This document shows positions 1 to 11,565 of a stretch of DNA of 64,000 nt, piece by piece. The DNA is from Undaria pinnatifida (Eukaryota > Sar > Phaeophyceae > Laminariales > Alariaceae). Position numbers and translations under genes: made by a program. The stretch covers positions 5,255,896 to 5,319,895 of the forward strand of contig JABAKD010000014.1 in the NCBI GenBank assembly GCA_012845835.1, written 5' to 3'. The stretch's first letter is position 1; each line of letters opens with the position of its first letter. Under the pieces are notes generated by a model that was not told the origin of the DNA, did no database searches, and saw nothing but the letters and a program-made list of their open reading frames with translations.

Positions 1-1470
1 AGCTCATGTTACCGAGCGGAAGCCGTTCGACCTGCATTATCTAGCAAACACTTCCGGGGTTGGACCTGTACTCTCCTATGCACAGATCCTGCCCAGTATT
101 TCATACCGACAGATACAGGATCTACTGTAGATTATCTGCATGATCTGTAGATGATCTGTAGATTATCTAGATCGTGATCTGTCAGAGGTGGGAACCCTTT
201 GAGGACGCCTGCATATCGACCAAAAACACGAGACGCGCTATGCTATTAACCATGTAGACAATCGCGCTGCAGTAAGAGGATCATACTGCCTAGTTAATTT
301 ATTGTGTATTTTACTTTTTTTAAGGGGGGGCGGGGGTAATTAACTATTTTTGCACACGATGCACGCGATCCCTACCCTGATATCGAAGGCATTAATCTCA
401 CACTTGGCGTCGTCGGCAGGATTACGTCAGGTTTAGACCTCATTACAAGGTGTGGGGGAAAGAGGGATGAGATCTAACAATACTCGGATCAATGAGTCTA
501 CATTAGTATATAGTTTGGGGGGGGGGGGGCTGAATTCATTCTTTTTCAAGACATTCACTACTGTGTATGCTAGATGGTAGAGGAGACGATATATACTTAC
601 TACCTCAAGAAATGAAATATTTTGGGTGGTAGAACGAGACGATATATCAATAATATCTCAACAATTCAAAAATATTGTAGGTGGTGAAGGGAGACGGTGT
701 ACAAGGCTGATGCATGTCAAAGAAATGGGACCGGAAACTGAACACTACCATGATACGAAGTAAGTTGTAGAAATGAGACTGGAGGCTGAAACACTACCAG
801 CACATAAAGTAATACATTAGTATAAGCAGTAGTTTGAAATACATGGACAAATTCTACACATAAATGTGGCTGATATATGCATAGAAACCCCAGAATTGAG
901 TCTTACAAGTGGCACTGAAAAAGGAACCTCAGAAACGAGGCTGATTAAGCCTTTTAGCACCGCACTCCCGACATGGAGACAAAACATTTGGATTTAGGCT
1001 AGGACAATTTTAGGAATTGGAAATGGGTTAAGCGTCTGGGGAATGAGACCGATAAGTAACCGACAAAAGAGACGAAGAACTGAACGCGATAAACAAAGCA
1101 ATCAGCGAGAAACAGTACTGGCTAATAAGACCAACATACGAAGGCGTCGGCATTGCACCGGCACCCACGCGAAGCCCTCGTAAAGAACCAAATAAATACT
1201 TGCCGGAATGACTACCTATGACGTAATGGGTAGAACATTACGTACTGCTGCAGCTGCACCAATACAGCAGCAACAGCAGTCGGCCATGAGAACATACAGA
1301 CCCGCCCAACAAGCAAGCAGGGAAAAGCCAATCAAGGATTGCCTCATTAATAAACATGAACATAGAGTCAAAGTCCCGTTTTAGTGCGGCACCATTTAGT
1401 GCGGGGACCCGTTTTAGTGCGATCAAAATATCTTATCACGACCTCGTCATTATAAAGAGTACCTCAATAT
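1..1470. other. Gene-free stretch
   Basis: No open frame with coding character is visible on either strand. Bases 115-178 hold a cluster of GATCTGTAGAT-like words related to the GGACAGATC element family described below. A run of G lies at 519-530. Bases 950-1010 resemble a dispersed motif also seen near 3290, 14280, 21480 and 59700 (an ACAAAA..TTGGATTTAG core). The TTTTAGTGCGG word that forms tandem blocks near 7.9 and 16.2 kb occurs here at 1378-1425. Confidence 0.6.
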
Positions 1471-1795
1471 CCCAAAGATGTCGGTTGGCGGTCTAGTTTT
1501 CATCACAATAATGTAAGGACGCCAGCCGTGAGTTCGACAAATTTCGGGTCAATACTCATCTTTGCAAGCTGCGTTGTTGGTACTTGTAATATACTTTGTG
1601 GGTGAGTTTTTCTTAATGGGAGGGGTTCTATTATTTTGTTTAAAAATACATACTTCAAGTATATGTTTTGTTTTTCTCCACTATAGTTTTGTTCTGTCAA
1701 GGCCTCGTTAGACGTAGCATACTGGTGTGTTAGTATGAAGCGGTCCTTGACGGTTTGCCCGTCATAGTCAAGAGTGCCGCCAACCGACATACTTG
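1471..1795. mobile_element. MITE-like element with ATGTCGGTTG inverted ends
   Basis: The left end reads CCAAAGATGTCGGTTGGCGG and the right end is its near complement (CCGCCAACCGACAT, ending at 1790). A second copy with the same ends lies at 36850-37112. The right-hand part shares the words TCAAGGCCTCGTTAG and CGGTCCTTGACGG with that copy. No transposase frame is present, so a non-autonomous DNA element is the simplest reading. A copy of the TTTGCAAGCTGCG dispersed repeat sits inside it. Confidence 0.6.
1524..1602 (+). repeat. Dispersed repeat with TCATCTTTGCAAGCTGCG core
   Basis: The block (GTGAGTTCGACAAATTTCGG, then TCAATACTCATCTTTGCAAG, then CTGCGTTGTTGGTACTTGTA) recurs with few changes at 9979-10035, 11296-11378 and 19104-19188. 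Shorter or inverted traces lie near 4440, 5430, 5775, 8580, 24640, 25800 and 35045. It has no visible poly(A) tail or terminal inverted repeat of its own, so its class is open. Confidence 0.6.
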
Positions 1796-1975
1796 CAACA
1801 TTACGTATAGTGCGGGGTCCCGTTTTCGTGTGGTTAGTCATGTGGCTGTTATCAGGCAGAAGAGAGCAGACCCCCTGCGTCGCAGGTCCAAAGCTGATTT
1901 TCTCGTCAACGGGGAGATTGCAAAGGCCGAGCAATGCGTCTGCGGAAACATCTCCCAAGACATATTTCCCCACAT

Positions 1976-2320
1976 GTATCGGACAGATCACGATCTAGAT
2001 AATCTGGCTCGTCTAGACCCTCCATCTGTCGTCATGGTGCGGTATGTTGTCCAGGATCTGTGTAGTGCAGTCCAGGATCTGTGCAGAACAGATCCAACCC
2101 AAGAAACATGCGCTACAGTAGGCCATTCAAATATGTCGGCTCTCACCCGACAGCATGCTACATAAGGCCATGCAGATAATATAAACCAGGGATCTGTCTT
2201 CTCTGAAAGACATACATCATGAATACAAGGCCTTGCAGATTGGTATAACCAAGGGATCTGTCCACTCTGAAAGAAACAGATCATGAATAGTTATTGGGGA
2301 CCTGATCTGTCTGAAGTGTA
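1976..2320. mobile_element. GGACAGATC element, copy 1
   Basis: The left end CGGACAGATCACGATCTAGA and the right end GACCTGATCTGTCTGAAGTG are imperfect inverted repeats. Copies 2 and 3 (43875-44107 and 45384-45625) share the interior, including CAGGATCTGTGTAGTGCAG-type and CACCCGACAGCATG-type words. This copy is longer because GATCTGT words are duplicated inside. It has no coding potential and is likely a non-autonomous DNA transposon. Confidence 0.55.
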
Positions 2321-5300
2321 GATACTTCCAAAGCCGCCATTTCCGTCGCGTGGTGTGTTGGTTTTGGATAAATTCGTCTCGGCAAGCCATGTCAGGGTGT
2401 GTGTTAATAGGGGTGTGTTATCTTGCGTCATACGGTATGACGATAGACCAATCCTTCTTCCAAGCTCTTCTGAGGGGGTGTGTAGTTATTCTAGCGTATT
2501 ACACGGTACTGGCGTGACGGTACAGTGGGCACCCCGATTTAAGAGCGCCACGTGACGAGCCGAAACAAGCGCTATCAAATACACATCATTGCTCTTGCCT
2601 GTAGTGGGAAACGTATAGCTTTGAGTACACACGCGACATGCCGACTTGACCGCTCTCAAGTCCCGAATGTTCTTATCCTGGGCGGGATGAAAATCGGGGT
2701 ACCCACCGTAGGCTAATCCTTTGTCCACAATCATCTCAGGGAGTGTGTTACGGGTATGCAATGACAGTATCTTGCGTATTATACGGCATGCCGGCAGACT
2801 ACTAATAATCCGTTTCGACACTCATCTCAGAGGGCGTGTTATCTTGAGCGCTACCGGAATACAGAGTATGGCGGTAGACTGATCCTTCTCGCCGTTGGGC
2901 TAGTCTATGGCGGTATGTACTTTCATATTTACGGCCCTACAGTAGTACTCCACACTGCATGCATGCACGCACATCCATCAAATACATCAATCAACACCAG
3001 GAAATAGCAGCTGGATATTTTCATTTTATATTAACCTTTAATAGTGGTATCACATCATACCACGTATTACTGTTGAAGTTGCAGAACCACCTGTTAAATG
3101 CTGTGCGAGACGTGTAAGAAAGAACGATTACAAAAGTGGACCGCCACACCACACCACACCACACCACACTCTCAAACGCTCAAAACGAAAAACAAACAAG
3201 ACGCAAGTAAACTTCTGTAGGAATCGAGGAACAAGACTCAGGTTTTACCAGGGTATATAATACCGGTCCTTTCATAACCGTTTAACGCCTTTACAAACGG
3301 AAACCCAATTTTGCGGATAATTTACTTGAAATTAGTACAGGGAGGGGTTTGAGGGCTCTCAAGATGTTAACCCGGTGCACGTCCTAACCCCCCCCCCGTC
3401 TAGGATAAGATATACGATAAGAGCGAAAAAGCATTTGCACAGGCCAACAGACTGCGAAAAAGCTGACACCGCGAGTTCGTGTACAAGTACGGGACCTGGA
3501 TCTACCAGATCGAAGAGGTACACCAGGAGTCAGGTGGACGGGAACGAAGGTACACGGAAGTGTCCTCGCGACAACACGAGAGTAGCACTCCGACAGTGGG
3601 ATAATGTGACATGTACAAGGAGGAACGGGATGCGTCAGAGGACATCAGTAAAATAGACGCGTGTGACAGGAGAAGTTTGGCACACTAGATAGCAGCGACA
3701 CAACGATCGCTATGCTAGGAGATGGATGGCGGCCACATGCGGCGAAACAGGAACGGCAACAGATGACCAAAAAAGTTAGTATGTAACTACGAAAAAAACG
3801 TCATGAGCGACCAAAAGTTAGCGATGTCTCTACTCGAAGTTGGCACGATGCGCCGTCTCGAAAGAGATGCGCGGTCGATGGTCAAACGACGAGGGCAAGC
3901 AACAAATGTGTACTCCCCCCCCCGGGTCTACGCCCACCGAAGAGGGCTAAGTACGAGTACGGTTTCGGAGTTCACTTTTTTCAGATACCCCTCAAGTCTA
4001 CGACAGAGAATAAAACTGATTACGTTCGTCGTTATAACAAAAAAATAAAAAACGTACCTCTGGTCTTCAGTTTTCAGGGCTCTTCCTCTCAGAAAAACGA
4101 CAAATGTTATATGTCCCTCTCTCTCTACCTCTCTCCCTCTCGGGTCTCGGGGTCTCTTTCGTTCAGAAGGGTAAAAGAGACCATCAAAAGACTAATGGAC
4201 CACGGGTCTAAACCGGTATACGAGACTTACATGTACTGCATTATGCTGGGGGTCTCAACTAAGCTCTTACGTGTTTCTCCATTCTCTTTTAAGTGGAGAA
4301 GCAAAAGTTTCAGAGAAATGAAAAGGTGAGGGTCTGTCCGTCCTGAAGAACCCCTTCCATTAAACGGGGATAAGGGGTCGTTTTCAGAACTAAAATAAAA
4401 TACACATGCTGCGAGATCGAGGATTTCGCCAAAGCCCATGTTTGCAAGCTGTGTGTGATGCTTCGATCGCGCGGGTTACGGGTGTATATCTTCATGAAGG
4501 ATATTAGGTCGATGACACCCATGAGTGCTAGCTAGCAACAGCGTCAACAGCGTGCTTTTAGAAAAATACGCCAAGGCAGCGTCAAATTAAAACGGATGAG
4601 AGAAAACGATTAATAGAATGAAGACAACGTGACGTGCGGCGGACGATCGAATAGCAACCAGTACAATATTGGGACGATATATCCCACTTATCATTTCTCA
4701 GACGCATTGCCGAGATTTTATTTCCTCAGTCTTAACTCTCAGACCCGTTTCGTGAGTCGGTCTAATCAACCAGCACAATTCCTCACGCTTGCGTGTTTCT
4801 GATACCAGGTATATATTCAGTTGTCAGTCTCATTTCTCAGATAATGAGCAGAGAATCTCACTCCGAAGACACTGTATCAGTCTCGCTTCAGAGGTTCCTT
4901 TATCAATATCAATTATCACTCATTTCTGAGGTTTCTATGACAGCCTCATTAATGTGCAAAATTTGTTCAACTTCCTCAGCCTACAATTTACTTTATATTT
5001 ACCGGTTTACAGGTGTTCAGTTCCCAGTCTCATGTATCTTGACATTTATCAGCATCATTTTCTAAAAAGCTTAATTCGTCTCTTGCTCAATGAGGAAAAA
5101 GTACTGTAAATGAGCTTTGCTCCGCTAGGAAGTACTAATTAAAAATTGCTCTTGCTCAATTAGGAAGAAGTACCGCAATTAAAGATGGAACAAAATACAG
5201 GTCTTCCCCTCGGCTGGGAATTGGCGGAGACCCCGCGAAAGCGGGCGAGAACTCGACATTTCGGCCCCGAGATCAGGGATCAACGGATCCCGGTCCGAGG

Positions 5301-6789
5301 CCAAGGCGAAGTAACAACACCACAGATTTACAAGTTGCTCTAGGCCAGCACGCAGGATACTATATCATAAAAACACTAAAATACACTCCCAGCTGTGAGA
5401 TCGAAGATTTCGTCGATATGCCTTTTTGCAAGCTACGCGTGATACTCTCATCGCGAGTACTACCGGGTGTGTGTCATCCTCAAGGATATAAGTCGGCGAC
5501 TCCCCTTAGAACTAGCTTGTACCAGGGTCAACGATATTATACATAAATCCATCGTGGCATCGTTAGGATCTCGCGAGGCAGGGTAGTTCACAACTGTCCT
5601 CACAATGAGTGCAGAAGTGGACAGTTCTGGGAATCTTATCAGATCAGCGGTCGAAACACAGCTCTTTAATCAGGTAGCAAAAGGGGGCTCAGGCGATCTC
5701 GTAAGGGGTCCCTAATTTTTGGCGCATTATAACCTAGAAACACGCACTCGCTCGAACAAAAGACTTTCATCCCGCAGCTTGCAAAGATGAGTATCGACCC
5801 TAAACTATGCGAAAACAGCTGGCATCGTAAGAGTAAGTCTACAAAATAGGAACAAGAAAGGTAAACCACAACACCGCCACGAAAGATAAGTAGAGCACTA
5901 TCATTAGCAATTAGGGAGCAGTTTGTGGCTGTTAGCTTTGCTGTTGAATTTGATGCTGATGCTGATGGTGGCGATACTATTCATAGTGCTGGTGTTATTT
6001 GAAACCGCCACGAACTGCAAAAGTACAGCAGCAGAAAAGTGGCAGCTCTTCGTGGCTTCAAGCATTGTTTTTGATGTTGCGTGCTAAAACCTCCACGAAG
6101 AGAAAATACAGCAGCAGGTACGTGGAAGGTGTATGTAGCTGCTATTACGGAGGACCATCACCAATCAGGAACCACGACATATAGACAAAAAACAATATGT
6201 ATATTCCACGATTGATAGCTGTTTTCACTTCACAACGTTTGGTCCTGATTACCATTATTCCCCTCATCACCATGATTCCCCCGAAATAGCGTTTTGCTAT
6301 TGATGCTGACGCTGATGCTTGGCAATGGTAGTGCTCGTGTTGGCATTGGTGTTCGCCCTTTGCTCAATTGTCAGCATGGCATCACGGACTAGTCGATGCT
6401 ACAATCATCACCTTGTCACTACACGCGCAAAGCAACACCCGAGCCGCGAGATCAAAAGGTCGCTGATACCATACTTGTACTATGACAGCAGTACGTTTCA
6501 AGTCTAACAACATGGGCGGTTGTATATATGGGTCAATGATTTGTGTTGTGCGCATTTCGGCGTGATATGGTGTGGGCCTCAAAAGGCAAAATAACGATAA
6601 CGACCGACAAACTGCGCGTAGAAAACAAGCTACTAGCACAGCAGTGCCAGGCAAGCTATGCTGACTACTTATCAAAATAATACTGCTGGCGTAACGTGCT
6701 GAAGTCGTGTCGTCGACGTAAGTTTTGCGGTCAACTAGGCCTCCTCCCACGGCCGAGCGAAGGTTTGTCACGCCACGCCACAGATAAAT
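2321..6789. other. Gene-free stretch with scattered repeats
   Basis: Open frames are short and overlap on both strands without coding bias. Bases 3285-3370 match the GGAAACCC..TTACTTG motif of 21470-21550 and 59700-59785. TTTGCAAGCTGYGTGTGATGC words at 4441 and 5427 belong to the dispersed core repeat. A GC-rich hairpin-like block (GACCCCGCGAAAGCGGGCGA) is at 5229. I see no exon here. Confidence 0.5.
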
Positions 6790-7110
6790 ACCAGGATAGC
6801 AGCACGAGAGCAAGTGCACAGCTGCAGCAGTAACAAAGCGATGCACATCAGAGGTAGCAAAATGCACGGCTGCAGACGCACGAGCAAATAATGTAGCACC
6901 TGCAAACCAATAGAATGAGCAAAGCAGCAGTAACATGCGCATAGCAGCAGCAGTAGCAAAGTGACGCACGACAGTAGCAAACGCACAACAGCAGAGCACG
7001 ACCGCGGCATGAGTAGCACACACGCTCGCCAACGTTTTCCTACAGCAGCAGCAGCAGCAGTAGCAGCAGCGGCGGCGGCACAAAGCAGAAGCATAAGTTG
7101 CGCACAAGTT
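6790..7110. repeat. Degenerate GCA/GTA trinucleotide tract
   Basis: The tract consists of imperfect GCAGCA, GTAGCA and GCACAGC words, ending in a purer CAG run near 7043-7080. The long minus-strand frame across it translates to Cys/Leu/Ala runs and is a composition artefact rather than a gene. Confidence 0.7.
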
Positions 7111-7149
7111 AACTGCGGCGATGCGTTGCTTACACCCGAGTTGAGGTTG

Positions 7150-7600
7150 GTGACGAGGGCGGGGAGGGGAGGGGGGGGTGGGGGTGTACCCAGTTTGTGC
7201 ATGGCCGTAGTCGTATGGCCATAGACCCTCGCATCCCTACTATGCAGGGAAGGAGCACGTCGGCGGGAGGGGGGGTATTAATTTGTTGCTTGCCTTTCAG
7301 TAGTACCTCACCATAGACCACGCACCCCGGTCGGCACACAACATCTTTCCCATTCCTACAAGAGACACACCTCCCACATTTGGGCGCTCATTACGTCCCT
7401 TCCATATACTACATACGGAAAAAAAATGCCGTTTATCCTATCTCCTTCCTCTTTGGCCGTCTGTTTCCGCTATCTTTCTCCTACGATAGCGATCGTTTTC
7501 TCGCTACTATCTAGTGTGCGGGGGGGGGGGGGGGGGGCGCGGGTATTGTTGGATACCTGAGAGAACGGGGGGGGTGGGGGGTGGGGTACAGGAACACACT
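7150..7600. repeat. Poly-G and GGGGT-rich block
   Basis: G runs lie at about 7158-7185, 7265-7275, 7518-7537 and 7566-7590. The block at 7185-7235 (GGGTGTACCCAGTTTGTGCA, then TGGCCGTAGTCGTATGGCCA) is a short dispersed repeat seen also at 27567-27600, 27880-27915, 32106-32160 and 63725-63765, usually next to a C or G run. Confidence 0.6.
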
Positions 7601-7864
7601 AATATTATCCTGAAAAAGTAAGTGGGCATGTTTGTTGTCATCTGAGACAGGGGAGGGAGAGAGAAGGGAGAGACATGGGAAAACTAGAGCGGCAAGTACT
7701 TACATAATACAAGAGGGGGAAAAAAAGTGACGATTTCTGCATCTGTCAAACCGAAGCAACCATGGGCTGCTGCTGGCCTAGGGGGGGTGTCCGAAGTGCA
7801 ACGGAAGGAGAAGTACTGTACGTGCGCAGGCAGCATGGTGATATCATACTTGCACCACAGTCGT

Positions 7865-8235
7865 GGTTCCGCTTTAGTGCGGTACCCTTTAATGCCGTGC
7901 CCTAGTTTAGTGCGGCGATAACCGCTTGTCACGACTTTGCCCTACAGGGTACCATACCATTAACAATATCCCGGTATAGTGCGGGGTTCCACTAAAGTGC
8001 GGGTATCGTCCTCCGGCAAAGCACCGCACTAGTGAGGGACCACAACTGTACTGGTGCACGTCCTAATGCGGTGTCCCAGCTTAGTGCGGCAACAACCGCT
8101 TGTCACGACCTAGCTAGGGTACCGTACTATTGATATTAACGATGTCCCGGGATAGTGGGGGGTTCCACTTTTGTGCGGGTACTGTCCTTCGACAAGGCAC
8201 CGCACTGATAAGGAACGCCTACCGCCTGCATTGCT
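7865..8235. repeat. Tandem duplication of TTTAGTGCGG unit, about 175 bp
   Basis: Two diverged copies lie side by side, roughly 7880-8055 and 8056-8230. Both contain GCGGCRAYAACCGCTTGTCACG, a GGTACCRTAC word, an ATAGTGSGGGGTTCCACT word, and CAAAGCACCGCACT or CAAGGCACCGCACT. The same words occur at 1378-1440 and 16165-16400. No coding frame is present. Confidence 0.7.
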
Positions 8236-10707
8236 GCACGCCACTGCTGCAAGTTCGACAACATCACCCTTGTCGCTTTTATAGGTCGCTACACGTGGCA
8301 CGTGGGTCCACAAGGGTTTGTGTGACACTAACAACATGATCCTGCGCAGCACGAGCAATTACCACCTTGCGTGGTGCGTGTCGAAAAAATATTTGTCAGC
8401 TGTTACCCCCCCCCGTACGGGTTATCTAGTAGAGAATCAGTGCGCAAAAGTAGTAAGACTATGGACCGAAATCGCCGTTGATGAACTGTCCTGATGACCA
8501 TGGCAGCATCTAGGAGAGTCATGGGGCTGAATCTTCAAAGAGGAATACATCTGTAAATACACGCGGCGGCCGCAGCATCACACGCAGCTTGCAAATATGA
8601 TTATAGACCACTCAATTGGTCGAACACACAACTGACGTATTTGATATAATTGGATAAAATAACTCATCCCTTCAGTTTGGATAACATAATACCACACTAC
8701 TCGTATTGATACCGTAAAGTACTGATGGAGGCTAACATTGAATTTCCTCCAAAACACTGAATCTTCGCTCAAATCTCGACGCGTTGGATTGACCATTTTG
8801 GCGACCGATCATTCAACCTAAATTGACAAGTGAACAGTTGGTCAATCCACTCTCAGTATCCGTTCATCTGTGCTGCTATGCCCACAAAACAAAGAACTCA
8901 GTACAACCTAAAACGTCAAATATTATTGAAACGGGGTTTTGTCATAAACAACCCCGCACAATTCCCTCTGTGCTCTTTCACCGGCGCCGTGCTTCCCACT
9001 GACGTTTTCAAATGACACACCATGTCAGACCTGACCAGACCAAATGCAGGGCGTTCCTGCAAAACACTTCCTGCAGGACGTTGTTCTGATTGATCCAGGC
9101 TAGTCTTTCGGCCGCACGAGTTTTCCTGAAAAAACGCCACCAAACCAAGACGCAAAACCGCGTGGCAAGCCCTGCCGACCTCCACCCCCTCAAAGGCTTG
9201 GGGTTAGGCTTGGGGGTAGAGATAGGTCTAGGGTCGGGTAGGTTTGGGTCGACGCACAAGATTGAAAATGACTACAGGTCTACAGCAGGAGGTGTTTTCG
9301 GCCACCGTGCAAATAGGGGGAGCCGCATGACGCGAGCTACCAACGACAGGCAAATGTGTATAACACGTCGAACTACTAGATTTTGGCCTGGCAACGCCTC
9401 CGTAAACTAAATACGGTAGTTGTAGTGTAGGGAGTTCCCTGGCCGCTGTTCGCTACGGGTGAAGGGGCAAGATAACCAGCAGCCGACACCTCGACAACAG
9501 CAACACCGCAACACCATATTTCGGATAATGCTGCACAAACTCTTTAGAACTACGAGTATCGGAAAAGTCTTCTATTAATAGCATTATCAAAGATGGACAA
9601 GATTCGCATGCGTCTAGTGTTGGCGCACCAGCAGGACACGAGAAAGAGTTTCCATGTGGCACTCGGTCGCGTTACCAAAACATCAAAACAGCCAAGACTT
9701 TGGTAAGATGGACACGGAGATAAAATTGAGATTGCCACCTTTAGCCGATCAAGATTTTGCCGAAAATATCACGGCTGAGATTGGCTGTTCCCAGGCAAAA
9801 TTCTTCAAGAATTGATCGGCACCACCGCTTTCCGCACCGTCGTCGGAGTTCGGAGTCATATCTCGACCTCCATCACCGCTGCCGTATGCGCGTAGTGTAT
9901 GTATCCACAGACCCGACTTGGGAGCAACCCGACCCACTATCAAGAGGTGATCGCGTTTTATACAGATATTTTAAGAAACGTCAGCTGTGAGTTCGACAAA
10001 TTTAGAGTCGATGCTCATCTTTGCATGCCGCGATTTTATAGCGAGAGATGCGAAAATAAGCCCTCAATTAGGTAACTATGCGTCGACGGTTGATGTTATA
10101 TTTCTTCATACTAAGCACTGCAGAGTACGTAGTATTGTTTCTGTTTTCTCAAAACACAATCGCCATTTTTCGGAACTGCTGTAAGCCACACTTTTGGGGA
10201 CAAAGTACACGGAATTTGTGTGTAAGTGTTTTTAGCGGTTCCCAAATAGAAAAATGGTAGGGGCGGGGGTACGTAGGGCTCGCGTTCAACCCAACGCCAA
10301 TACGCAAATCGACGTTTGAAAAACTACTGCGATACGAGAACTGCTAACTACTGACGACAAAACTCATGTTATCCTGATGCGGCACGTGTCATCGATTCGC
10401 ACGTATCGACAAACATTTCCCCACGAAGATTTCGTTAGATACGTATTTTGGTATTTGGATATGATTTTTGATGAAAAAAGCAATCACATTTTCTCATTTT
10501 CGTCATCGGTTTGCGTCTTTTGAGCGATTTCCAACCCTGTTTCCGACGGTATCACACCATATTCAGCTCGTATAGAAGTAAACGCACAGGATATACGTCG
10601 AAGTAAATAGGAAGACGCTCGCAAGGAAAAAGTGACCAAAAACGATGACGGATACAGCGTCGGTTCGTGCACGTAACGTTCGTACCTGGTATCACGTAAC
10701 ATGTATG
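8236..10707. other. No confirmed gene; two weak exon candidates
   Basis: Two short plus-strand frames look mildly coding. One, from about 9594 (MDKIRMRLVLAHQQDTRKSF), runs to a possible GT donor near 9703. The other, from 9710 (MDTEIKLRLPPLADQDFAEN), ends in a stop near 9815. They start similarly (MD..I..RL), but without further exons or homology they cannot be called genes. Bases 9205-9250 are a degenerate GGGTAGGTTTGGG tract. A copy of the GTTCGACAAATTT repeat lies at 9988-10035. Confidence 0.3.
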
Positions 10708-11011
10708 CCGGTCGCCCCGGTGGCGTATCAGGTTATCCTCGAGCCTGGTATAGGTCAGTTTCGTGAGCTCGAGCCCCGCCGAGTGCATACTCGTATATAT
10801 TCGTTGGGACTTTTTCTTGTGCACAAATTGACGTGCGGAAAGCGCGAGAGCGTGAGCTAGCAACGCTCGATGAAAAATCGACGAGCAGTGGGATTGCTGA
10901 GCCCTATGCGCGAAAAAAAATTAAGGCAAGAACCGGGGGGTAGAAGGGACGACCACGGCTTGTCCAGAAGCTGGAAAGTAGAAGTGTAAGAAAAAAAAAA
11001 AAAAAAAAAAA
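10708..11011 (+). mobile_element. tRNA-derived SINE (family A), copy 1
   Basis: The 5' head resembles a tRNA gene: TGGCGTATCAGG fits an A box and GAGCTCGAGCCCCGCC fits a slightly decayed B box (GAGTTCGAGCC in other copies), about 45 bases apart. A roughly 200-bp body follows, ending TTGTCCAGAAGCTGGAAAGT and then an A run of about 21. Further copies at 17984-18288, 19425-19733 and 19744-20065 share the whole length. Head, body and poly(A) tail are the layout of a tRNA-SINE moved by a LINE elsewhere. Confidence 0.8.
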
Positions 11012-11281
11012 CAGGATAACACACCCACTTCCGAAGACTTTTGAGGCCGGCTGTCTCAACAACCAGGAGAGCGAAAACGCCACCATTTTCGTCGTGTTCG
11101 CCCCCCGTTTTCTGGAAAAAACAGAAAAGAGGCTTCAAAATTCGTTCCGGGGGATGGATGTAATATCTTACGTGTTACCACGCACCTGGTATGTACGTAC
11201 CAGGTATGTACGTATACGGAACAGCAGTTCGTAGCGCAGCCGCCGCTGCTGGTTTGGGGAAAGACAAGAAGGTGATATTAA

Positions 11282-11565
11282 ATGAAAATATTCCAAGGAC
11301 GTCAGCCGCGTGTTCGACGAATTTCGGGCCAATACTCATCTTTGAAAGCTGCGTTGTTGGTACTTATAATATACTACGTAGGTTTATCCAGAGTGACTGG
11401 AGCCTGTCCTGTGACCACGGACTTGATTATGCGAGTGAACGTGAGAACAACATTTCTACCTATACGTACGTACTGGGTACCCGTGGTAAGTTCTATGGCG
11501 TTGCTGCCGCATAGTCAAGTCCGTGGTCACAGGCCAGGCTCCAGTCACTCTGGAGTGGACGCCAG
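11282..11565. mobile_element. Inverted-repeat element with TGTGACCACGGACTTGAT arms
   Basis: Bases 11388-11432 (CCAGAGTGACTGGAGCCTG, then CTGTGACCACGGACTTGAT) pair almost perfectly with 11510-11558, leaving a loop of about 80 bases. One arm recurs at 18805-18870 (minus sense) and a decayed one at 60400-60465. The left flank is a dispersed TTTGAAAGCTGCG repeat copy. The structure suggests a MITE or fold-back element with no coding capacity. Confidence 0.6.

Noticed and set aside
6382-7202. Minus-strand frames of 144-241 codons
   Set aside because: They translate GCA/GTA microsatellite into Cys/Leu/Ala runs and overlap each other in two phases; no start context, splice sites or domain.
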